Assembly (NCBI RefSeq): GCF_000424145.1
Contig: NZ_KE384138.1
Location: 350,522 to 414,521, forward strand
Reading direction: 5' to 3'
DNA length: 64,000 nucleotides
DNA from: Butyrivibrio sp. AC2005
GTDB lineage: Bacteria > Bacillota > Clostridia > Lachnospirales > Lachnospiraceae
The position numbers and the translations under genes were made by a program. Positions 16,784 through 25,287 of this stretch are shown here, piece by piece; the stretch's first letter is position 1; the number at the start of each line of letters is the position of its first letter. The notes under the pieces were generated by a model. That model was not told the origin of the DNA, ran no database searches, and saw only the letters and a program-made list of their open reading frames with translations.

Positions 16784-17575
16784 TCATATAACGTGCTTCT
16801 CTTCGAGCTTACCGAACAGATAATCAACAGCTTCATCAGCAGAATCTGCTACGATCTTCTCGCCTGCACCCTTCTTAACCTTATCAGAAGCCTTAGCGAT
16901 CTGAGTAGGTGATCCCTTAAGACCGAGGTTGGAATCCTCAACATCCTTAAGATCTGCTCTTCCCCATACAGTAACTTCCTTCTCGAACGCATCAAAGATT
17001 CCGCCGGGAGTCATGTATCTGGGCTCGCCAAGCTCTGCAAGAGCTGTGATAAGGCAAGGCATCTTAGCCTCTACCATGTGATAACGATCCTCGAACTGAC
17101 GCTTAACAACTACAGTCTTAGCCTTCTCGTCAACCTTGATCTCTTCAGCATAAGAGATTACAGGAAGTCCAAGGTGCTCAGAAATCTGAGGACCAACCTG
17201 AGCTGTATCTCCATCGATAGCCTGACGTCCTGTGATTACGAGATCATACTCAAGGTTTCTGAGTGCGCCTGCGATTGTTGAAGATGTTGCCCATGTGTCA
17301 GCACCACCAAGTACGCGGTCTGTAACAAGAACTGCCTTGTCAGCACCCATAGCCATAGCTTCACGAAGGACTGCCTCAGCCTTGGGAAGACCCATGGTTA
17401 CTACAGTAACTTCTGCGCCATATTCATCCTTAAGACGAAGAGCTGCCTCAAGACCTGCTTTGTCATCAGGGTTCATGATTGCAAGCATTGCTCCTCTGTC
17501 GAGTGTTCCATCGGGTTTAAACTTAACCCCGCCCTTTGTATCGGGCACCTGCTTTATGCAAACTACAACTTTCAT
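16784..17575 (-). CDS. etfB: Electron transfer flavoprotein, beta subunit
   Basis: 263 residues. Motifs: VVCIKQVPDT at the N-terminus, NPDDKAGLEAALRLKD, VTMGLPKAE, and the ETF-beta signature VITGRQAIDGDTAQVGP (about 111-127). It partners EtfA and Bcd in butyryl-CoA formation. Its Shine-Dalgarno GTAAGGAG is the end of a 90-bp leader that is present three times in tandem upstream, so translation or mRNA stability may be unusual. The 324-bp gap to bcd is the longest inside the operon. Confidence 0.96.
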   Translation of the reverse strand: MKVVVCIKQVPDTKGGVKFKPDGTLDRGAMLAIMNPDDKAGLEAALRLKDEYGAEVTVVTMGLPKAEAVLREAMAMGADKAVLVTDRVLGGADTWATSSTIAGALRNLEYDLVITGRQAIDGDTAQVGPQISEHLGLPVISYAEEIKVDEKAKTVVVKRQFEDRYHMVEAKMPCLITALAELGEPRYMTPGGIFDAFEKEVTVWGRADLKDVEDSNLGLKGSPTQIAKASDKVKKGAGEKIVADSADEAVDYLFGKLEEKHVI

Positions 17576-17582
17576 TTGTTTT

Positions 17583-17860
17583 CTCCTTACATAAATGATA
17601 GCTTATATAACACTAGCTCCATACGGGGCGGATACAGTAACCGTCCAAAATACGGACGCTAACTGTAACCAGCTCCTTACATAAATGATAGCTTATATAT
17701 CACTAGCTCCATACGGGGCGGATACAGTAACCGTCCAAAATACGGACGCTAACTGTAACCAGCTCCTTACATAAATGATAGCTTATATATCACTAGCTCC
17801 ATACGGGGCGGATACAGTAACCGTCCAAAATACGGACGCTAACTGTAACCAGCTCCTTAC
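17583..17860. repeat. Three 90-bp tandem repeats between bcd and etfB
   Basis: Units 17583-17672, 17673-17762 and 17763-17852 plus an 8-bp partial fourth. They are identical except for one base at 17610. Each unit holds an imperfect hairpin: outer arms TACAGT and ACTGTA, inner arms CGTCC and GGACG around AAAATA. On the minus strand each ends in GTAAGGAG, the etfB ribosome site. The array therefore looks like a triplicated etfB leader including its Shine-Dalgarno. It could also expand or contract by slippage. Confidence 0.95.
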
Positions 17861-17899
17861 AAAAAATTGTAAATAGTTCAATGTAATGGTGTCAGGAAC

Positions 17900-19060
17900 T
17901 TAGCTAAGAAGCGCACCTGAGATAACCATTCTCTGAACCTCAGATGTACCCTCGTAGATCTCTGTGATCTTAGCGTCACGCATCATTCTCTCTACTTCGT
18001 ACTCTCTGATGTAACCATAACCACCGTGAAGCTGAACAGCCTTGGTTGTAACATCCATAGCAACCTCTGCTGCAAAAAGCTTAGCCTTAGCAGCTTCTAC
18101 AGAGTAACGATCCTTGTTCTTCTTAGCATCAGCTGCTGCGTAAACAAGCATCTTAGCTGCTTCACACTGTGTAGCCATGTTTGCAAGCTGGAACTGTGTA
18201 TTCTGGAACTGACCGATTGAACGACCGAACTGCTTTCTCTCCTTAACGTACTCAATTGTACGATCAAGAGCACCCTCAGCAATACCAAGAGCCTGAGCAG
18301 CGATACCGATACGTCCACCATCAAGTGTGTGCATAGCGATCGGGAAGCCCTTTCCTCTAGCGCCAAGAAGGTTCTCAGCAGGAATGTGGCAATCCTGGAA
18401 AATGAGCTCGTATGTGGATGATCCACGGATACCCATCTTGTTTTCCTTAGTACCGAATGTAAATCCGGGTGTTCCCTTCTCAACGATGAATGCTGAGAAT
18501 TTCTTTGTCTTTCTGCCTCTCTTATCCTCAACGATATCTGTGTAAGCGATGATGATATAAACATCAGCAACTTCACCGTTTGTGATGAAGCACTTAGAAC
18601 CATCAAGGATCCACTCCTTACCGTCTTCTGAAAGAACAGCCTTTGTCTGAACGCCCTGAGCATCTGTACCAGCCATGGGCTCTGTAAGACCGAAAGCACC
18701 AAGCTTCTCACCCTTTGCAAGGGGTACAAGGTACTTCTGCTTCTGCTCTTCTGTACCGTATGTCATGATAGGATCGCAGCAAAGTGATGTGTGAGCAGAT
18801 ACGATAACTGCTGTTGTACCACAAACCTTTGCAAGCTCCTCTACGCACATAGCATATGTAAGAGGATCGCATCCCTGTCCGCCGTATTCCTTCGGAATCG
18901 GAATACCCATGAAGCCGTACTTCTGCATCTTCTTAACGGTCTCCATAGGGAATACCTCTGTCTCATCCACATCAATTGCGTGTGGCTTTACTTCTTTTTC
19001 TGCGAACTCTTTGAAAAGAGCTCTCGCCATTTCATGTTGCTGATCTAACTGAAAATCCAT
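17900..19060 (-). CDS. bcd: Butyryl-CoA dehydrogenase
   Basis: 386 residues of the acyl-CoA dehydrogenase family. I chose ATG 19060 (MDFQLDQQHE) because GGAGG sits just upstream; a frame-open extension to 19102 lacks a site. Motifs: FGLTEPMAGTDAQG (FAD/substrate), KCFITNGEVAD, the ERKQFGRSIGQFQ region, the QLHGGYGYIREY signature, and the catalytic Glu in YEGTSEVQRM (E370). It reduces crotonyl-CoA to butyryl-CoA with EtfAB. The gap from hbd contains a GC-rich palindromic repeat (19094-19188). Confidence 0.96.
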   Translation of the reverse strand: MDFQLDQQHEMARALFKEFAEKEVKPHAIDVDETEVFPMETVKKMQKYGFMGIPIPKEYGGQGCDPLTYAMCVEELAKVCGTTAVIVSAHTSLCCDPIMTYGTEEQKQKYLVPLAKGEKLGAFGLTEPMAGTDAQGVQTKAVLSEDGKEWILDGSKCFITNGEVADVYIIIAYTDIVEDKRGRKTKKFSAFIVEKGTPGFTFGTKENKMGIRGSSTYELIFQDCHIPAENLLGARGKGFPIAMHTLDGGRIGIAAQALGIAEGALDRTIEYVKERKQFGRSIGQFQNTQFQLANMATQCEAAKMLVYAAADAKKNKDRYSVEAAKAKLFAAEVAMDVTTKAVQLHGGYGYIREYEVERMMRDAKITEIYEGTSEVQRMVISGALLS

Positions 19061-19093
19061 GAAAATATCCTCCGTTGAAAATATTATAATAAA

Positions 19094-19188
19094 GCTCCTC
19101 ATCCGTCAGCTTCGCTGACACCTGTCTACGCTCCGCTTCGGTCCGCGCTGGACCGACGTCCCCCGGACGTCGAGCGCCCCCTAAGTGG
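19094..19188. repeat. GC-rich triple-hairpin intergenic element (hbd-bcd)
   Basis: Three palindromes in a row: GTCAGC-TTC-GCTGAC (19105-19119), GGTCC-GCGCT-GGACC (19140-19154) and CGACGTCC-CCC-GGACGTCG (19154-19172). It is much more GC-rich than its neighbours. The left end CTCATCCGTC...GACACCT matches the element at 53694-53741, so the two belong to one interspersed family. Confidence 0.7.
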
Positions 19189-19227
19189 AAGGCATTAACG
19201 AGGAGCCAAACATATAGAGTTAAAAAA

Positions 19228-20103
19228 TCACTTTTTATCTGTGGGAACCTTGCCACCGTCGCTGTAATCGTAGAAGCCGATACCTGTCTTAACACCAAGC
19301 TTCTTACCACGAACCATCTTACGAAGAAGAGGGCAAGCACGATACTTGGAATCACCTGTCTCTTTGTAGAGAACATCCATGATTGCAAGAACGATATCAA
19401 GTCCGATGTAATCGCCGAGTTCAAGGGGTCCCATAGGATGGTTGCAGCCAAGCTTCATAGCTGTGTCTACACCCTGGATATCTGAAACGCCTTCTGAATA
19501 TACGAAGATACCTTCGTTGATCATAGGAACAAGGATACGGTTTACAACGAAACCAGCTGCCTCGTTAACCTGAACGGGAGTCTTGCCAAGATCCTCAGAA
19601 ATCTTCTTGATCTTCTCAACGTCAGACTCAGGTGTGTTTGCACCCTGGATAACCTCAACCAGCTTCATAACAGGAGCGGGATTGAAGAAGTGCATACCGA
19701 TAACCGGCTTAGGAAGTCCTGCACCGATCTCTGTGATTGAAAGAGATGATGTGTTAGATGCAAAAATGCAATCAGGATTCTTTACGATGTTCTCCTCAAG
19801 TTCCTTGAAGAGGTTCTTCTTGATATCCATAACTTCAAGAGCTGCCTCAACTACGAGATCAGCATCTGTGCAGATGTCGTTAAGACCTGTCTGGATCTTG
19901 CCGATGATAGCATCAGCCTTAGCCTGATCGATCTTTCCCTTAGATACCATCTTGTCGATGCTCTTCTTAATCTTAGCAAAGCCGCCCTCAGCGAACTCTG
20001 TCTTAATGTCACAAAGATATACCTTATCTACTGTGTCTGCCTGTGCGAATGTCTGAGCGATACCTGCGCCCATTGTACCTGCGCCAATTACTGCTACTTT
20101 CAT
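19228..20103 (-). CDS. hbd: 3-hydroxybutyryl-CoA dehydrogenase
   Basis: 291 residues. NAD(P)-binding GAGTMGAGIAQ (res 7-17), SNTSSLSITE, and the 3-hydroxyacyl-CoA dehydrogenase signature GMHFFNPAPVMKLVEV containing the catalytic His (about 138). The C-terminal helical domain has NEAAGFVVNRILVPMINE and HPMGPLELGDYIGLD. It converts acetoacetyl-CoA to 3-hydroxybutyryl-CoA in the butyrate pathway. It lies 19 bp downstream of crt with an AGGAGG site. Confidence 0.96.
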   Translation of the reverse strand: MKVAVIGAGTMGAGIAQTFAQADTVDKVYLCDIKTEFAEGGFAKIKKSIDKMVSKGKIDQAKADAIIGKIQTGLNDICTDADLVVEAALEVMDIKKNLFKELEENIVKNPDCIFASNTSSLSITEIGAGLPKPVIGMHFFNPAPVMKLVEVIQGANTPESDVEKIKKISEDLGKTPVQVNEAAGFVVNRILVPMINEGIFVYSEGVSDIQGVDTAMKLGCNHPMGPLELGDYIGLDIVLAIMDVLYKETGDSKYRACPLLRKMVRGKKLGVKTGIGFYDYSDGGKVPTDKK

Positions 20104-20122
20104 TTATATATCCTCCTAAAAG

Positions 20123-20917
20123 TTATTTGTTCTGGAAGTTAACTACTTTAACCTTCTTCGGGTCGTCTTTCTTGCGAAGGAAGTTAGCCATACCTTCACG
20201 CTGATCCTCTGTCTCGAAACAATCGCCGAAGATCTTCTCCTCAAGCTCAATTGCCTTATCGATATCAAGCTGAAGACCATCATTTATTGCCTTCTTGCAA
20301 GCACGAACTGCGATAGGAGCCTGTGCTGCAATTGTGTTAGCCATTTTCTCAGCTGCAGGAAGAAGCTCTTCCTGTGTATATACTGCATTTACAAGACCGA
20401 TTCTGTAAGCCTCGTCAGCCTTGATATTGCGTGCTGTGTAAATAAGCTGCTTAGCCATTCCTGCACCGATGAGACGGGCAAGTCTCTGTGTGCCACCGAA
20501 GCCGGGAGTAATTCCAAGACTAACCTCAGGCTGACCAAACATAGCATTGTCTGAGCAGATACGAATATCACAGCTCATTGAAATCTCGCAGCCACCACCA
20601 AGAGCAAAGCCGTTAACTGCTGCGATTGTAGGAATAGGGAATGTCTCCAGCTTTCTGAAAACGTCATTTCCTTTCTTACCGAATGCTTCACCTTCTGCCT
20701 TTGTAAGAGTGCTCATCTCTCCGATATCAGCACCTGCTACAAATGACTTTTCGCCTGCACCTGTAAGAACGAGAGCTCTTACTGTGTTCACATCAATGCT
20801 GTCAAGAGCAGCGCTTAAGTCATCAAGAACCTGGCTGTTAAGAGCATTGAGTGCTTCAGGACGGTTGATTGTAAGAACAGCGATTTTGTCCTTAACTTCA
20901 ACATTTACAAATCCCAT
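20123..20917 (-). CDS. crt: 3-hydroxybutyryl-CoA dehydratase (crotonase)
   Basis: 264 residues of the enoyl-CoA hydratase family. NRPEALNALN near the N-terminus, the oxyanion-hole segment KSFVAGADIGEM (about 57-68), FALGGGCEISMSCD with a catalytic Glu, and FGQPEVSLGITPGFGGTQRL with the second Glu. It dehydrates 3-hydroxybutyryl-CoA to crotonyl-CoA. It follows thl by 164 bp, with a terminator-like hairpin between them, so it may have its own promoter or rely on read-through. Confidence 0.96.
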   Translation of the reverse strand: MGFVNVEVKDKIAVLTINRPEALNALNSQVLDDLSAALDSIDVNTVRALVLTGAGEKSFVAGADIGEMSTLTKAEGEAFGKKGNDVFRKLETFPIPTIAAVNGFALGGGCEISMSCDIRICSDNAMFGQPEVSLGITPGFGGTQRLARLIGAGMAKQLIYTARNIKADEAYRIGLVNAVYTQEELLPAAEKMANTIAAQAPIAVRACKKAINDGLQLDIDKAIELEEKIFGDCFETEDQREGMANFLRKKDDPKKVKVVNFQNK

Positions 20918-20946
20918 TTTCTTTGCCTCCTTGTTCGTTTCTATAA

Positions 20947-20990
20947 TTAAGGTATATCAGCCCGGACTTAAGCCAGCCTAAATACCTTAA
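20947..20990 (-). promoter_or_regulatory. Hairpin in the crt leader
   Basis: Inverted repeat TTAAGGTAT (20947-20955) and ATACCTTAA (20982-20990), about 30 nt upstream of the crt start on the minus strand. It may stabilise the 5' end of the crt transcript. No promoter could be fixed with confidence in 20991-21030. Confidence 0.4.
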
Positions 20991-21035
20991 ATTCATAATA
21001 ATGTTCTACATCGTCAAATAGGAATTATTACGTAT

Positions 21036-21072
21036 AAAAAGGAAACGAATAATAATATCCGTTTCCTTTTTT
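21036..21072 (-). terminator. Terminator or attenuator between thl and crt
   Basis: Minus-strand GGAAACG-loop-CGTTTCC flanked by an A-run and followed by TTTTT, 10 nt beyond the thl stop. It should at least reduce transcription from thl into crt. Confidence 0.7.
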
Positions 21073-21081
21073 AGCATTTAA

Positions 21082-22260
21082 TTAGTCGCGTTCAACGATA
21101 GTTGCACAACCCATGCCGCCACCGATGCAAAGAGTAGCAAGACCACGCTTCTTGTCAGATCTCTGCATCTCATGAAGAAGAGTAACAAGAATACGGCATC
21201 CTGATGCTCCAACAGGGTGTCCGAGTGCAATTGCACCACCGTTAACATTAAGCTTTGAAAGGTCAAAATTGAGGTCCTTTCCAACAGCTACAGACTGAGC
21301 TGCGAATGCCTCATTTGCCTCGTAGATATCGATATCGTCGATTGTAAGACCTGTACGTGCAAGAACCTTCTTAGTAGCTGCAACAGGGCCAACACCCATG
21401 ATAGAAGGATCAACACCGCCAAGAGCACCAGCTACCCATGTAGCCATAGGCTTAACACCAAGCTCCTTAGCCTTTTCTTCGCTCATAACAACGATAGCTG
21501 CAGCACCATCATTGATACCTGATGCGTTACCTGCTGTTGTAACACCATCCTTGTTGATAGGACGAAGCTTTGCAAGACCTTCCATTGTAGATCCCGGACG
21601 AGGGCCTTCATCTGTATCAAATACAACTGTATCCTTCTTAACCTTAACTTCTACAGGAACGATCTCATCCTTGAACTTACCAGCCTTCTGAGCTGCCTCA
21701 GTCTTCTGCTGGCTGTTAAGTGCGAACTCATCAAGCTCTTCTCTTGTGAGCTTCCACTGCTCTGCTACATTATCTGCAGTCTGGATCATGTGGTAATCAT
21801 TGAATGCATCCCAAAGAGCATCGTTTACCATGCAATCCTTTAATACGCCGTTGTTCATACGATAACCGAAACGTGCCTTGTCAAGTGCGAAAGGAGCCAT
21901 TGACATGTTCTCCATACCACCTGCAACAACGATATCAGCATCACCTGATAAAATCTTCTCAGCTGCCATGTTTACACAGTTAAGACCTGATCCGCAAACA
22001 ACGTTGATAGTAACAGCCGGTACCTCAACAGGAAGACCTGCCTTGATTGAAGCCTGACGAGCTACGTTCTGGCCAAGACCAGCCTGGATAACACATCCCA
22101 TAAGAACTTCGTCAACCTGCTCCGGTTTAACTCCTGCTCTGTTAAGAGCTTCCTTAATTACGATAGAACCAAGATCTGCTGCCGGTGTGTTTGAAAGAGC
22201 ACCGCCCATCTTACCGATCGCAGTTCTGCAAGCACCTGCTAATACTACCTTCTGTGCCAT
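21082..22260 (-). CDS. thl: Acetyl-CoA C-acetyltransferase (thiolase)
   Basis: 392 residues. Acyl-accepting Cys in NVVCGSGLNCVNMA (C89), NVNGGAIALGHPVGASGCRI with the catalytic His, and the C-terminal IGGGMGCATIVE with the second active-site Cys. It condenses two acetyl-CoA to acetoacetyl-CoA, the entry step of the butyrate pathway encoded directly downstream. A close paralogue lies at 57930-59108. The promoter is at 22345-22374. Confidence 0.97.
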   Translation of the reverse strand: MAQKVVLAGACRTAIGKMGGALSNTPAADLGSIVIKEALNRAGVKPEQVDEVLMGCVIQAGLGQNVARQASIKAGLPVEVPAVTINVVCGSGLNCVNMAAEKILSGDADIVVAGGMENMSMAPFALDKARFGYRMNNGVLKDCMVNDALWDAFNDYHMIQTADNVAEQWKLTREELDEFALNSQQKTEAAQKAGKFKDEIVPVEVKVKKDTVVFDTDEGPRPGSTMEGLAKLRPINKDGVTTAGNASGINDGAAAIVVMSEEKAKELGVKPMATWVAGALGGVDPSIMGVGPVAATKKVLARTGLTIDDIDIYEANEAFAAQSVAVGKDLNFDLSKLNVNGGAIALGHPVGASGCRILVTLLHEMQRSDKKRGLATLCIGGGMGCATIVERD

Positions 22261-22344
22261 AGATGATACCTCCGTTTCGGGACTAGTTTGTCCGCTTTTA
22301 TTATGTTTTTTAGTTGCTTGTTATTTTTTTGTCACAACGTATAT

Positions 22345-22374
22345 ATTATAGCATGCATGCTTTTTTCTATGCAA
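22345..22374 (-). promoter_or_regulatory. Sigma-A promoter of thl
   Basis: Minus-strand TTGCAT (22369-22374), 18 bp, TATAAT (22345-22350). A perfect GCATGCATGC palindrome lies between the boxes. The leader to the thl ATG is about 80 nt. Confidence 0.7.
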
Positions 22375-22491
22375 CAAAAAGCATAGTCAATATATCCTTT
22401 TTTTGTGAAATTAATGTGAAGCTGTCACTTTGCACATAAATCTAAAAGTCAATATAAAAAATTAATTTAAATTTTATAATTTCTTTAAAAG

Positions 22492-22590
22492 TTATCCACA
22501 ATTTTCAAAACAGGAATGCCTATTTTACGACTTATGCACGAAGTTATCCACATCATCCACATTTATCCACAGTTTTTTATATTTTTCCAC
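22492..22590 (+). promoter_or_regulatory. DnaA-box cluster
   Basis: Three perfect TTATCCACA boxes (22492-22500, 22544-22552, 22563-22571) and three near matches (TTATGCACG 22532, TCATCCACA 22553, TTTTTCCAC 22582). All six have the same orientation and lie within 100 bp, in an AT-rich gap between divergent thl and hpf. DnaA is known to bind this 9-mer. No dnaA, dnaN or gyrB is nearby, so a DnaA-titration or regulatory cluster is more likely than the main origin. Confidence 0.75.
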
Positions 22591-22662
22591 TTAAAAAAGG
22601 CAAACATATTTTTTGTGTGACTTTCACAAAAATAAACAATTTGTAAACTCAGTTGTATTAAA

Positions 22663-22692
22663 TTGATTATCTATATAAATAAATGATATAAT
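22663..22692 (+). promoter_or_regulatory. Sigma-A promoter of hpf
   Basis: TTGATT (22663-22668), 18 bp, TATAAT (22687-22692), giving a leader of about 95 nt to the hpf ATG. It lies about 70 bp from the last DnaA-like box. Confidence 0.65.
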
Positions 22693-22795
22693 TTAACTGA
22701 TAATTTGAAATTATTCATATCAAGCAAATGCATTCATTTTAAGTGTATTTACTCTGAATAATCAAAAACTATAAAACTGCAAAGGGGATGATTGC

Positions 22796-23323
22796 ATGAA
22801 ATTCACTATTATTGGTAAGAACATCGATGTAACACCCGGACTGAGAGCCGCTGTGGAGGAAAAGATCGGAAAGCTCGAAAAGTACTTCACTCCGGAGACC
22901 AATGTCAATGTAACCTTAACTGCTGACAAGGATCGTCATAAGATCGAGGTAACAATCCCTGTTAAGGGCAAGATTATCAGATCCGAGCAGGTCAGCAACG
23001 ATATGTACGTTTCAATCGATCTAGTGGAGGAAATCATTGAACGTCAGCTGAAAAAGTACAAGAGTAAACTTGTTAATAAGCACCAGACTGAGATCAGTAA
23101 CTTCAAAAAAGAGTATATCGACAATGAAGATTTTGATGATGAAGAGATCAAAATCGAGAGAGTTAAGAAATTCGATTTAAAGCCAATGTATGTTGAAGAC
23201 GCTGCTATTCAGATGGAGCTACTGGGACACAACTTCTTCGTATTTATCAATGCGGAGACAGATCAGCCCAATGTAGTATACAAACGCAAAGGCAATACAT
23301 ACGGCTTGATTGAGCCAGACTAA
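22796..23323 (+). CDS. hpf: Ribosome hibernation promoting factor, long form
   Basis: 175 residues. The N-terminal S30AE domain (1-100, MKFTIIGKNIDVTPGLRAAV, VEVTIPVKG-like strand, MYVSIDLVEEIIERQLKKYK) binds the 30S decoding region. After a charged linker, the C-terminal dimerisation domain (about 122-175: VKKFDLKPMYVEDAAIQMELLGHNFFVF, VVYKRKGNTYGLIEP) makes it a long HPF that pairs two 70S ribosomes into a 100S dimer. AAAGGGG ribosome site. Monocistronic. Confidence 0.95.
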   Translation: MKFTIIGKNIDVTPGLRAAVEEKIGKLEKYFTPETNVNVTLTADKDRHKIEVTIPVKGKIIRSEQVSNDMYVSIDLVEEIIERQLKKYKSKLVNKHQTEISNFKKEYIDNEDFDDEEIKIERVKKFDLKPMYVEDAAIQMELLGHNFFVFINAETDQPNVVYKRKGNTYGLIEPD

Positions 23324-23358
23324 TTGAATGATACGCCCTGGTTTTAGGGAATAATACG

Positions 23359-23435
23359 CCCCGGGATATATATTCATCTCCAACCTCGTTGCAAAAATAT
23401 GCAGAATCGGTTGTATCTGAATATATATCCCGGGG
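23359..23435. repeat. Long palindromic element (hairpin family 2, copy 1)
   Basis: Perfect 18-bp arms: CCCCGGGATATATATTCA (23359-23376) and TGAATATATATCCCGGGG (23418-23435). Inner pairs are CAACC/GGTTG and GCAAAAATATGC. It lies 35 bp after the hpf stop. It shares arm and inner sequence with 50042-50117. No run of Ts follows, so it is not a simple terminator. Confidence 0.85.
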
Positions 23436-23569
23436 CTTAGTTTATAGAAAATCTTCGGGGCTTACTTTTTTTCAAGACCAGACTTAATCAATATTCACCA
23501 TTTGATAAGAGCAAGGAATGAAGAATAGTTTTTTTCATCTTATTGCCAAATCAGCACCGCAGAATATAT

Positions 23570-23625
23570 ATAAGAAAAATGAAAAGCCAGATTGGATGCG
23601 AGCATCCATCTGGCTTTAATTTTTC
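23570..23625. terminator. Bidirectional terminator between hpf and the NlpC/P60 gene
   Basis: Stem AAAGCCAGATTGGATGC / GCATCCATCTGGCTTT with T-rich flanks on both strands. It ends the convergent units. The rest of 23324-23646 holds only the palindrome at 23359. Confidence 0.8.
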
Positions 23626-23646
23626 TTATTTGCTTATCTCTGCAGA

Positions 23647-24987
23647 TTAGAAGATTCTTCTTACTGAAAGAACCTGTCTGTAGCTAGCGTTAGATATCTT
23701 GATACCGGTCTTAGCGGAAGAAGCATGTACAATCTGTCCTCCACCAATATAGATTCCTACGTGACCTGAGTAACATACAATATCACCAGGCTGTGCATTA
23801 GCAAGTCCATCAACTGCTGCTCCGACGCTTCTGTCCGCACCACTTGAGTGAGGAAGGCTGACACCGAAGTTAGCATATACACTCATAACGAATCCTGAGC
23901 AGTCAGCTCCGTTTGTAAGACTGGTTCCACCATATACATAAGGGTTACCAACGAACTGCTGTGCATAAGAAGCAACTGCAGAACCAATTGAGCTTGACTG
24001 TGTAGTATAACTTGCAGCTGAGTTGTAGCTCTTAGAACTTCCACCGCTGCTCTTACCGCCTTCATCAGAAGAACTCTTTGTATTCTTCTTAGCCTGCTCA
24101 AGAGCTGCCAGACGAGCCTCTTCCTCTTTCTTAAGACGAGCTTCCTCTTCTGCCTTAGACTCAGCTTCAACGAACTCTGTTGAAAGTGTTACATAATCCA
24201 TTGATACGTAACCTTCACCTTCTTCGATGCTGACCTTAACCCAGCCATCCAACTCCTCGGTTACAACAAGTTCATCTTCTATCGGAACAAGTCCAAGCAC
24301 TTCATCATCTGTGCTGGGGCCACTTCTTACTTTAAGAGTAGTAGTTGTAACAGTAGCAATTCTCTTACCAACCTGCTTAGCAAGTTCAACTGCATCCTCA
24401 CCTGTTACACAGTACTCAGCCTTAACATAACCTTCAACTGAACCGGACTTAATCTTGTACCAGCCATCAGTCTCTTCAATAAAAGTACCAACTGAATCAT
24501 CATAGAGCTTACCGATGATCTCGCCATCTTCCTCACTCGGGTTATCACGTACGTTAACGTAATCATTAACATTCGCAATTACCAGTGACTTGAAGCGCTC
24601 CTCTTCCTTCTGCTCTTCTGTAAGTTCTACCTGAGCCTCATCAGTAACCTCTTCTTCTCCGGTTCCGGGCTCTTCAGCCGGGATTGTAGCTCCTGTAGCT
24701 TTCTGAATATCATTAAGAATATTCTCCTGCAATGTTGATGCAAGAGGTGTAGTCTCTGTAATAGTTACAGCAGAATCCTCTATCTCGTTCTCTGCAACAT
24801 CTGTACTATTATCATCTGCAAGGTTTGAAAGAGATACTGAATCTCCTGTCAAAGCGTAGCTTATGCCTGCGGAAGGCAAAACTGTTGTTACTTTGGATGC
24901 TGAAGCATTAACTCCGATACCAGATCCTCCAACGGTTACCGCAGCAGCAACCCCCATCGCCAATAGCTGCATTCTAGTCTTTCGCAA
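23647..24987 (-). CDS. Secreted SH3-NlpC/P60 cell-wall endopeptidase
   Basis: 446 residues. Signal peptide 1-30 (MRKTRMQLLAMGVAAAVTVG...). An acidic Thr/Glu linker (50-130), two bacterial SH3 domains (about 138-200 with YVNVRDNPSEEDGEIIG, and 212-268 with LKVRSGPSTDDEVLG), an Ala/Glu/Lys helix, a Ser/Gly linker, and a C-terminal NlpC/P60 domain (335-446). The catalytic triad is visible: Cys in GADCSGFVM, His in GHVGIYIG, and the polar third residue in IVHASS. It cuts gamma-D-Glu-diamino acid bonds in peptidoglycan. Monocistronic, from the promoter at 25034-25062. Confidence 0.93.
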   Translation of the reverse strand: MRKTRMQLLAMGVAAAVTVGGSGIGVNASASKVTTVLPSAGISYALTGDSVSLSNLADDNSTDVAENEIEDSAVTITETTPLASTLQENILNDIQKATGATIPAEEPGTGEEEVTDEAQVELTEEQKEEERFKSLVIANVNDYVNVRDNPSEEDGEIIGKLYDDSVGTFIEETDGWYKIKSGSVEGYVKAEYCVTGEDAVELAKQVGKRIATVTTTTLKVRSGPSTDDEVLGLVPIEDELVVTEELDGWVKVSIEEGEGYVSMDYVTLSTEFVEAESKAEEEARLKKEEEARLAALEQAKKNTKSSSDEGGKSSGGSSKSYNSAASYTTQSSSIGSAVASYAQQFVGNPYVYGGTSLTNGADCSGFVMSVYANFGVSLPHSSGADRSVGAAVDGLANAQPGDIVCYSGHVGIYIGGGQIVHASSAKTGIKISNASYRQVLSVRRIF

Positions 24988-25033
24988 AACGAACCTCCAA
25001 ACTATTTGTTACGAATTTGTTACATCTTTTAAA

Positions 25034-25062
25034 AATATACATTGTTAGTTTCAATTTGTCAA
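25034..25062 (-). promoter_or_regulatory. Sigma-A promoter of the NlpC/P60 gene
   Basis: Minus-strand TTGACA (25057-25062), 17 bp, TATATT (25034-25039). The leader is short (about 45 nt), leaving no room for a c-di-AMP riboswitch, which sometimes precedes such genes. Confidence 0.8.
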
Positions 25063-25151
25063 CCTGCCTTAAACATTTTAGCACAAAATTGAAAGGCTTA
25101 ACTGAGCCATTTGTTAAATTGGTGAATCTATTAAGTCAATTTAAGACATGC

Positions 25152-25187
25152 GAAAAGCCAGTATCCATGCGGATTCTGGCTCTTTTC
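25152..25187 (-). terminator. Terminator of trxB
   Basis: Minus-strand stem AAGAGCCAGAATCC-loop-GGATACTGGCTTTT, about 100 nt after the trxB stop. Confidence 0.65.
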
Positions 25188-25287
25188 TACATATTGTGTA
25201 TTTTATGAAAAATAGTACAAGAAATAGTTAACAAAATTATAACAGTACTTTTTGTGCAAAATTTTTTATACTTATTTTATAGAATTT

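Noticed and set aside
17583..17860. CRISPR or insertion-sequence array
   Set aside because: The 90-bp units are contiguous without spacers, and each contains the etfB ribosome site, which fits leader duplication better.
19061..19102. N-terminal extension of bcd (MRSFIIIFSTEDIF...)
   Set aside because: No ribosome site precedes it, whereas GGAGG precedes MDFQLD at 19060, which is also the family's usual start.
22261..22795. Chromosomal replication origin
   Set aside because: DnaA boxes are present, but the usual origin neighbours (dnaA, dnaN, recF, rpmH) are absent. I therefore call it a DnaA-box cluster only.
24988..25033. c-di-AMP riboswitch ahead of the NlpC/P60 gene
   Set aside because: The leader between the consensus promoter and the start codon is only about 45 nt.
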